A stretch of DNA of 31,072 nucleotides from CAZJRB01 sp964547995 (GTDB lineage: Bacteria; Planctomycetota; Planctomycetia; Pirellulales; Thermoguttaceae): the NCBI GenBank assembly GCA_964547995.1, contig CAZJRB010000093.1:1-31072 (forward strand), in the 5' to 3' direction. The notes beneath the pieces are model-generated. The model searched no databases, had not been told where the DNA came from, and saw nothing but the letters and a program-made list of their open reading frames with translations. Below, piece by piece: positions 25,214-31,072 of this stretch. How positions within the stretch are numbered: the stretch's first letter is position 1; each line of letters opens with the position of its first letter. Both the position numbers and the translations under genes were made by a program.

Positions 25214-27246
25214 TCCTGAAGTTCCTCAAGCAGCTTCTCGACCCGGCGCCGGACCTCCGGATCGGACGTCTGTTTCCGTGCCTCTTCCAATTGCGACTTG
25301 GCCAGGTATCCCAATTCGGCCAAGGCCTCGGCGGCTTTCTCCCGCGTGGCGTAGTCGGGGTCTCCCAGGTCGCGGATCAACTGCGCGACCTTCCGGCGAA
25401 CGTTTCCCGCAACGGTCGGGGTCGGGACATGTGCCTCGAGAACATCCCCGACCGGGACCTGCGCCACGCCCTCGCCCCAGCGGACCGGCAAAACGGCTTC
25501 GCGGATGGAACCGCTAATGCCGCTACCATCCCACAACTCGGCTTCGAAGACGTTCTTGCCGCGCGGGTACCCAAACGGGTCCACCGAGACGTTTTGCAGA
25601 AGGCGAATCTGGTTCGGGGGAACCGGGATGTCTCTTCCCGAGGTGACGAAATGGATCGCCGGGAGATCGATCCCGCCGACCAGCACGTTCTCGCCCGCCA
25701 AGAGGAGATGAGGGTCGGCGATCTCCGCTGCGTCGTCCTCGTTGGCGAACTTGTCCGCAGCGGCGACGATTGCCCGAATCTGTAGCGACGATAGTGTCTG
25801 TTGGCCGAAGGCAAGCGTGTCCAGCGCCAGCGGCGAACCGTCGAGAAACGCAAACACCCGGCTTCCATCCCGGAGCAAGAACTGGTGTCCCACCTCTCCC
25901 TCCGCCACCGTAAGGCGGCGGATGTCCGTCAGCGAAATCCCCCGTTGAATCCAGGGCATCGTTGCGCGAAGCCGCGAATCGGGCGTCGGAAGCAGCGCCA
26001 ACCGGTCTCCCTCGGTCGTCTCCAACATGGCAACGACGCCCTCGGCGGGCCGGCCGTCCTTGGGATCGGCGTGCAAGACGAGCCGGTCCAGCTCTTTCAC
26101 CCCCAACTCGAGGCTCAAGCCGGAATTCATCGTAAAGGTCAGTTTGTCGACCCGGACGTCCCCGGCAAACGCCTGGCCGTCGCGCAGGAAAACCCGCGGC
26201 TTCCGGCTCGTATGCTTTCGGCCGACCACCGCGGCAACCTTGTCGAGCGAAAGCTTTGCGGTTCCGTAGCGCGTCGCGACCGACAAGCCGTCGCATGCAG
26301 CGGCGCCGTGCAGCCGGGTGTTGTCGCCCACGGCCAGGACGTCCGATTTCGAGGGCTCTACGTCGAGCGATTCGAGCGTGGTCAACCCGTCGATGTCGCT
26401 CCACCCGCCGAAGCCGAATCCTCCCAGGTTGGCAATCGATCGGCGCAGGTCGCGCGGCAGGTCGCGAGTCCACCCCCGGGACGTAAACGGCTTAAACAGC
26501 GCCGTCAGGGCCTTGCCGGTCGGCAGCGCCGGCAAGCGGCGCTGGGCTGCACCGTGGAGAATCGATGCCTTCTTGCCCGGCCCGACGGTCACCTGGTACG
26601 TGTACGTTATCTGTGCCTGATTGGGAATCTGGAGTGTCGGCTTGATCTTGCTCCGGGCGCCGGCCATGTACAGGACAACCGCAAGCTGGCTGGTATTTGG
26701 ATCCGCATATCCCAGCACGCCACAATCCTTTTTGCCCAACGACGTGGGGTGCGGGGTCCCCGTATCGCTGACAATCGTTTGAAACTGAGACTGGCCCACC
26801 TGCATATTGATGGTGAAGTTGACGTTGACCGGGGAACCCGTAGGATTATGGACCACCTCAAGGTAGCGGATCGCGGCGGCCTTCACGTCAATCTTGATCC
26901 GCCGGGTCACCTGGAGATTCGACGCCTGGCCGGCCAGGACGTACTCGCTTCCGTCGGGCGTCATCATCGGCTGGCGGGAACGAAACGAGTTGCCGTTGAC
27001 CGTAAGAGTGAACGAGGAGCCAAAGCAATTATTCGTGCCGTACTGGACCCGGCCGTAGTTGTCGATTCGCCACTGGAAGCCCTGCGAGTCGATCTTCTGG
27101 TTGAAGTTGGCGGGTACCAGCCGTTGTTGGGCAGCTTGTTGCTGCGAGCCGTACTGCGCCAAGACCGGCCCGGCCAGGCAGATCGCCAGGACGACCGCAC
27201 GCGGCAGCAACGTCAACCGGCCCTTTATCTGCGGTCTTGTCGGCAT
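25210..27246 (-). CDS. Secreted protein of unknown function, paralog B (HEAT-like C-terminus)
   Basis: A 678-residue protein. It begins with a signal peptide (MPTRPQIKGRLTLLPRAVVL, then AICLAGPVLAQ) and is probably exported. The N-terminal domain (LVPANFNQKIDSQGFQWRID, TPDGSEYVLAG, QVTRRIKIDV) closely parallels the next upstream gene, so the two are tandem duplicates. The middle is beta-rich with repeated LRDGS/GDRLAL strands. The C-terminus has a HEAT-like hairpin (RDLGDPDYATREKAAEALAE, then PEVRRRVEKLLEEL). I chose ATG 27246 because the signal peptide follows directly and GAGAG is nearby. ATG 27267 is an alternative, and the open frame up to 27480 is a shadow of the upstream gene. No enzymatic motif is recognised. 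Confidence 0.8.
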   Translation of the reverse strand: MPTRPQIKGRLTLLPRAVVLAICLAGPVLAQYGSQQQAAQQRLVPANFNQKIDSQGFQWRIDNYGRVQYGTNNCFGSSFTLTVNGNSFRSRQPMMTPDGSEYVLAGQASNLQVTRRIKIDVKAAAIRYLEVVHNPTGSPVNVNFTINMQVGQSQFQTIVSDTGTPHPTSLGKKDCGVLGYADPNTSQLAVVLYMAGARSKIKPTLQIPNQAQITYTYQVTVGPGKKASILHGAAQRRLPALPTGKALTALFKPFTSRGWTRDLPRDLRRSIANLGGFGFGGWSDIDGLTTLESLDVEPSKSDVLAVGDNTRLHGAAACDGLSVATRYGTAKLSLDKVAAVVGRKHTSRKPRVFLRDGQAFAGDVRVDKLTFTMNSGLSLELGVKELDRLVLHADPKDGRPAEGVVAMLETTEGDRLALLPTPDSRLRATMPWIQRGISLTDIRRLTVAEGEVGHQFLLRDGSRVFAFLDGSPLALDTLAFGQQTLSSLQIRAIVAAADKFANEDDAAEIADPHLLLAGENVLVGGIDLPAIHFVTSGRDIPVPPNQIRLLQNVSVDPFGYPRGKNVFEAELWDGSGISGSIREAVLPVRWGEGVAQVPVGDVLEAHVPTPTVAGNVRRKVAQLIRDLGDPDYATREKAAEALAELGYLAKSQLEEARKQTSDPEVRRRVEKLLEELQE

Positions 27247-27280
27247 CGAAGGCTTCTCTCGTCTCATTGATGGGGCACTT

Positions 27281-29776
27281 TCACGGGCCAAACGGATCAT
27301 CTCGCGGGGCCGCACCACCGGGTGCAGGCGCTGCACCACCGGGCACAGCAAAGGGATCACCACCGGGTGGAGCAGCAGCACCGGGCGCAGCAAAGGGATC
27401 ATCACCGGGTGCAGGCGCTGCAGGAGCAGGCTCTTCGGCAGGCTCGGCCGGCTCTTCGGCCGGCTCGTCAGGGAGTTCAATCGGAGGGGGCGGCTTCAGC
27501 GAGTCGATCTTCTTCAGCCGCTTCTCGACCGTCACTTTTGTCGAACCCGAAATGCGCGGCTTCGCCTTGCGGTACCAGAACCCCGCGCGGAGCTGCAGGG
27601 CAATCTGCTCGTCGTTTTCCCGTTGGTCGGCCAGGGTCCACCACATATCGCCTATTTTAACTTGTTGCCAAGGATCACCCCGGCAGCCGAGATCCAAGGT
27701 TGCAACCGCTGCCAATTCCTTGTCACTTCCTTTGATCAAGTTCGGCAGCCCGCTTTTCCAGTTTCCGCGCCCGAAGCAATACAAACGCCCCAAGGTAAGG
27801 TGCGCCGCGGCATCGTTCGGGTCGGCCCGAAGCGCGGCGATTGCCCGGTGAAACATGCGATGTTGTTGCTGCCGCTTCTCCGCCGCGGCCGTCTCCTCCC
27901 GCAGTTTGTCGTCCGCCGTGGGAGGTTTTGGCTGATAGAGCACTAGGAGGTGCTTTGTCGGCACTTTCCACACCCTGCCGAACGCCCGGATCGGCAGCAC
28001 CTCGAGCTGCAAATCGGCTTCAAACTCGTTCTCATCGATGGTCCGGACGGTAAACGGAAAGCTTTCGTTGTCCTCGCGTTCCATCCGGTGGATATTCCCT
28101 TTCTTAAAGGTCATCGCCCCGGCGACCGAAACGAGGGGCAACTCCTCGACGTCCAGCGATCCAACCACAACCGTATCCCCCACAAGCTGAACGTGCGGCA
28201 CCTTTGCCAGCGGCTGTTCCTCGGATTCCTCTGGTTCCTCAGGTTCCTCAGGGCTTCGCGAATCATCGCCCACGCCCGTCAATCGCGCGATCGTCCCGGG
28301 GGAGATGGTCAGCGGACCGAACCTCAGCGTGCCCAGCCTCAAGTCGTCTCGCTTGAGGATGACCGCCATCCGGCTGCCGTCGGTCGTCACCAGCCGGTGG
28401 ATGGGTTGCGGGTCGCGTACCGGGTGCAATCGCCGGACCTGCGCCGAAGGGACCTCGATGGGCCCCCACGCCGTCGCGGCGCGCAACGTCACCGGCGGGT
28501 CGCCGGCCACCGCAAGCCGATCACCGTCATAGGTTTCCACGAGCATCACGGCCTTCGGCGGCGGGACCCCGTCCGCCTTGGCGGCATGCGTCACAAGTGC
28601 GTAGAGTTGCTCCGGTACGAGCTTGATCTTCAGTCCCGACTCCGCGACAAACCTCAGCCCATCCGCGCGAACGGGGCCAATGAGGATTTCACCGTTGCGC
28701 AGGTAGGTCCGCATGGAGCCTCCCGCTCCGCCGCCGACAAGGACCGCCACCTCGCCGAGCGACACCGTCGTTTCGCCGAAACGGGTTTGCACCGTCAGGT
28801 CGCTTCCCCCGGCAGTTCCGGGCAGGGGTTCCGACTGGTCGTCGACAACCAACATGTCGACCTTCCCGCGATCCACTCCCCAATCGTCCATCAATTGCAG
28901 GGCCGACTGCAACAGGGGCCCTTGGGGAACTTCCTCGCCGAAATAGGTTCGCCTCGCGTTGAGTAGCGATTTCTGAACGTCCTTAGGCAAGTCGCGGGTC
29001 CACTTCCTTGACCGGAACGGCTCGAACAGCTTTGCTGCCGCCTTGGCATCAGGCTGCACTGCCGTAAACCGTTGCGCGACCCCGTGCAACAGTGCGACCT
29101 TCTTGTTCGGCGGCACGGTGATGGAATAGGTGATCGTGAGATAGGAGTTCTGACGCGTAATTACGGGCTTCGCCTTGCTCCGATCGGTGCCCAGATAGAA
29201 CAAAGCCGACGGCGCTTGGCCCCCACCAAACGGATCGGCGCCCGCACTGTGCCCCGGGTGAATGCGCAACGCGGCAAGGCCCGATTCCTTCCGCGCGAGG
29301 CTGGTTCCCAGCGCACCGCCCCTGTCCGTGATAAAGGAGTTTACCGAATTTGGAAACCGCGTCATCAACACCACTTTGAGCGCCGCCGGCGTCGATACCG
29401 TGTTCTGAAATACGTCAACGTGCCGTACCGTGCAATTGGCCACGTCGACTTTGACGCGCCGCGTAACCTCAACGTTCCCCATTCGGTACGTCAGAACGTA
29501 TTCGCTCCCATCGGACGTCATCTTTCGCTGTGAGGAGGAAGAGGAGAAGGACGAACCGTTGACCTGGAGCATCAGGGCGTTGTCAAAACAGTAGTTCGTG
29601 CCGCGGCGCGCACAGCCGTTTGTGTAGATATCCCAGGTAAACCCCTGGGAATCCTGCTTCTGGTTGAACGACGCGGGTACCAGCGTCTCCGGCCGTTGCT
29701 GTTGCCCTATTGCGGAACCTGCGCTAACGAGAAGAAGCGCTACCCCCCAACAGCGAATAGAGCAAGGCTTGGTCAT
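27281..29776 (-). CDS. Secreted protein of unknown function, paralog A (DPFA tail)
   Basis: An 831-residue protein with a signal peptide (MTKPCSIRCWGVALLLVSAG, then SAIGQQQ). The N-terminal domain (LVPASFNQKQDSQGFTWDIY, TSDGSEYVLTY, EVTRRVKVDV, and a RSRKWTRDLPKDVQ element) is paralogous to the neighbouring gene. The middle has two or more beta-rich repeats (YLRNGEILIGPV, VETYDGDRLAV, TTDGSRMAVIL). An acidic EEPEEPEESEEQ linker follows, then a TPR-like part (ALRADPNDAAAHLTLGRLYC) and a motif common in planctomycete proteins (WWTLADQ, ARAGFWYRKA-like, VEKRLKKI). The tail is Pro/Ala/Gly-rich with DPFA/DPFG repeats. ATG 29776 precedes the signal peptide; a 135-residue upstream extension is not credible. 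It is the first gene of the cluster. Confidence 0.8.
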   Translation of the reverse strand: MTKPCSIRCWGVALLLVSAGSAIGQQQRPETLVPASFNQKQDSQGFTWDIYTNGCARRGTNYCFDNALMLQVNGSSFSSSSSQRKMTSDGSEYVLTYRMGNVEVTRRVKVDVANCTVRHVDVFQNTVSTPAALKVVLMTRFPNSVNSFITDRGGALGTSLARKESGLAALRIHPGHSAGADPFGGGQAPSALFYLGTDRSKAKPVITRQNSYLTITYSITVPPNKKVALLHGVAQRFTAVQPDAKAAAKLFEPFRSRKWTRDLPKDVQKSLLNARRTYFGEEVPQGPLLQSALQLMDDWGVDRGKVDMLVVDDQSEPLPGTAGGSDLTVQTRFGETTVSLGEVAVLVGGGAGGSMRTYLRNGEILIGPVRADGLRFVAESGLKIKLVPEQLYALVTHAAKADGVPPPKAVMLVETYDGDRLAVAGDPPVTLRAATAWGPIEVPSAQVRRLHPVRDPQPIHRLVTTDGSRMAVILKRDDLRLGTLRFGPLTISPGTIARLTGVGDDSRSPEEPEEPEESEEQPLAKVPHVQLVGDTVVVGSLDVEELPLVSVAGAMTFKKGNIHRMEREDNESFPFTVRTIDENEFEADLQLEVLPIRAFGRVWKVPTKHLLVLYQPKPPTADDKLREETAAAEKRQQQHRMFHRAIAALRADPNDAAAHLTLGRLYCFGRGNWKSGLPNLIKGSDKELAAVATLDLGCRGDPWQQVKIGDMWWTLADQRENDEQIALQLRAGFWYRKAKPRISGSTKVTVEKRLKKIDSLKPPPPIELPDEPAEEPAEPAEEPAPAAPAPGDDPFAAPGAAAPPGGDPFAVPGGAAPAPGGAAPRDDPFGP
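27289..27440 (-). repeat. Tandem repeats encoding DDPFA-APG tail
   Basis: Units such as GGGATCACCACCGGGTG and AGCAAAGGGATCA recur two or three times on the plus strand. On the minus strand they encode DDPFAAPGA, GDPFAVPGG and DDPFGP at the end of paralog A. This is internal low-complexity coding sequence. Confidence 0.65.
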
Positions 29777-30286
29777 CTCACCGGGTTCCCTGACCTTCTT
29801 ACACCATTTAAGATACTCTTTCGGGGAATTTGGTTCCAATGATTCCCTGGTGAAAGATTCCCCTCTTACAGAGAAGCTGCTAATCCTTGAGTATAGACTA
29901 GAACTATACCATACAACACCCCCCCCAGAGGACTGGCCTCGAAGGTAGGCTCCAATTGGCCCGATCGGTGTTGGGGGCCTCGCTCTGCTTTGCTCGCAAC
30001 CGCGATGGAACCGCCACAGCGTGTCCCTGTAACGTCTTCTGGTTCCCAAGCTTGGAGCTTGGGTTCGGCAATGGGCGCGTACCAGCACACGTCGGAAATG
30101 ACTGCAACCAAGGGATTTACAGGGCTCATGTATCGCGTACAATGACCACCAATGGGTGGAAAGATGTGCCGAAAATCCCACCCAGCAGGGTGATAAAGAA
30201 TCGCGGGGCTATCACACAGTGAACCGAGCCCGACGGCGGCATGTTCAATTATTGGTTCTTAGTTTCTTAGTCCAAAGGAGAATCTG
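29777..30286. other. Divergent intergenic region, comparatively AT-rich at both ends
   Basis: No convincing gene was seen; an 88-codon open frame here has no ribosome binding site or recognisable sequence. The stretch must hold the promoters of the minus-strand cluster and of the plus-strand glycosidase gene. On the minus strand a TATACT (about 29892-29897) lies in an AT-rich patch with a poor -35. A palindromic repeat is listed separately. Confidence 0.5.
30045..30063. repeat. CCCAAGCT-TGG-AGCTTGGG palindrome
   Basis: A perfect 8-base stem with a 3-base loop is flanked by GGTT and TTC. It lies between divergent genes, so it is unlikely to be their terminator. It looks like a dispersed palindromic repeat. 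Confidence 0.6.
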
Positions 30287-31072
30287 ATGCTTTCGAGATT
30301 GTTACTCGCACTAGGTCTGGTTGTTGCTCTGGCCGGCGCCTCTTGGGCCGTTGCTCAGGAAACAGTCAAGCCTCCGGCGAACGCTCCGGCCAAAATCCAG
30401 TGGAATGCCGAGAAGGGGAAACTGAGCCTCCAATATCACGGCACGGCGATTCTCGATGCCACGCTTGTTGCCGAAGACGCCGACGGAAACGTGGTCACAG
30501 GCGTTACCGTTAAGCTCGAACCGGCGGAAACGCTTGGCGACAAAGTGGAGCAGCGTCTGAAGTTTGTCCAGGCCAAGCCGCAAGAGGGCGTCGAGCTGGC
30601 CTTGCGCGGTACGGTCACCGGCAGCGAAGAGGCCTTCCCGGCTGAAACGCTTTCCGAAGCCCAGAATCGTTTCAAGTACATCCGCAACAGCGTGGGCTTA
30701 AGCCGCAACCTTCGGAACAACGCCGTCTACGATCGCCGCTGGGACTGGGTGCTGATCGGCCCGGCCGACGGCCAAACGCACATTCAACCGACGCGCGACG
30801 AAAACGGGCAGCGGGCCTTTTCCTGGGAGAGCCGCGGCGAGAGCATCGAACTGGTCTTCTACCCCCGTTTCTACCAGAAACACAAGGGCTTCAACTACTA
30901 CGAACCCTGGACGTACGAGGTGTGGAAGGGCTCGGTTACGGGTTACTGCACCTGGTGGTCGTACCGTGGAGGCTTTACGCAGGAGACGCTCGACGCAATG
31001 TTGGCGGTGTTTGTCGAGAAGCACCTTCCCGACTTCGGCTATGACTACATGCAGTTCGACAACTGCTACCAG
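30287..31072 (+). CDS. Secreted GH27/GH36-like glycosidase, N-terminal part (runs off window)
   Basis: ATG 30287 has AGGAG six bases upstream and opens a frame with no stop to the window end (262 codons). A signal peptide (MLSRLLLALGLVVALAGASW, then AVAQ) is followed by a beta-sandwich-like domain (about 25-190). The start of a TIM barrel follows: TGYCTWWSYRGGFTQETLDA, then LPDFGYDYMQFDNCYQ. A Trp-containing first strand, then T-x-E-T-L-D helix, then GY-x-Y-x-x-x-D-x-C is how GH27/GH36-type alpha-galactosidase-like barrels begin. The substrate is unknown, and the catalytic aspartates expected further on are outside the window. It is divergent from the MoxR cluster. Export fits a polysaccharide-degrading role. 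Confidence 0.7.
   Translation, partial: MLSRLLLALGLVVALAGASWAVAQETVKPPANAPAKIQWNAEKGKLSLQYHGTAILDATLVAEDADGNVVTGVTVKLEPAETLGDKVEQRLKFVQAKPQEGVELALRGTVTGSEEAFPAETLSEAQNRFKYIRNSVGLSRNLRNNAVYDRRWDWVLIGPADGQTHIQPTRDENGQRAFSWESRGESIELVFYPRFYQKHKGFNYYEPWTYEVWKGSVTGYCTWWSYRGGFTQETLDAMLAVFVEKHLPDFGYDYMQFDNCYQ

Noticed and set aside
27247..27480. N-terminal extension of paralog B
   Set aside because: It overlaps the repeat-encoding tail of paralog A in another frame. The signal peptide begins at 27246.
29777..30181. N-terminal extension of paralog A by 135 residues
   Set aside because: The extension covers a palindromic repeat and AT-rich promoter-like DNA, whereas ATG 29776 begins a proper signal peptide.
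29956..30222. 88-codon plus-strand open frame in the divergent region
   Set aside because: No ribosome binding site, spans a palindromic repeat, and has no recognisable sequence.

Overview
The window is a GC-rich bacterial chromosome segment that looks like a planctomycete, probably a Pirellulales-type lineage. This is inferred from the gene families, not from a marker gene. The supporting signs are a Sla1-homology (SHD1) domain fused to a PQQ-type propeller, a MoxR/DUF58/BatA/VWA cluster, secreted SUMF1-like and FG-GAP proteins, DPFA-type low-complexity tails, and dispersed palindromic repeats with a RAYT transposase. No rRNA, tRNA or CRISPR array was seen.

Left part (about 1-7100): a minus-strand housekeeping run, guaA (GMP synthase), xseB (exonuclease VII small subunit), ispA (prenyl diphosphate synthase) and dxs (DXP synthase). 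ispA and dxs overlap by ATGA. Promoter-like sequences precede guaA and ispA. Across a repeat-filled intergenic region lies plus-strand surE, followed by a proline-rich lipoprotein gene. A possible 3' end of another plus-strand gene touches the left edge.

Middle part (about 7100-12000): an accessory, partly decaying stretch. It holds a short ArsP/DUF318-like permease, a frameshifted RHS/YD-repeat remnant, a RAYT (Y1/HUH transposase) bracketed by GGGGACACAA/TTGTGTCCCC repeats, and an FG-GAP/VCBS gene whose signal peptide lies in another frame. A small gene stopped at codon 20 and a secreted SUMF1/FGE-like protein follow.

Right part (12031-29776): eight minus-strand genes, mostly overlapping or separated by a few bases. 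In transcription order they are two tandem paralogous secreted proteins of unknown function, a membrane coiled-coil protein, a MoxR AAA+ ATPase, a 1534-residue TPR-SHD1-PQQ protein, a DUF58 protein, a BatA/VWA membrane protein, and a membrane protein with two VWA domains plus a GATase-like domain. MoxR, DUF58 and VWA proteins are known partners in chaperone-like assemblies. The giant TPR/propeller protein and the paralogous pair are the unusual part and the best candidate for an undescribed envelope-associated system. Mobile repeats sit inside this cluster, one within the reading frame of the giant protein. A divergent plus-strand gene at the right edge encodes the start of a secreted GH27/GH36-like glycosidase and runs off the window.
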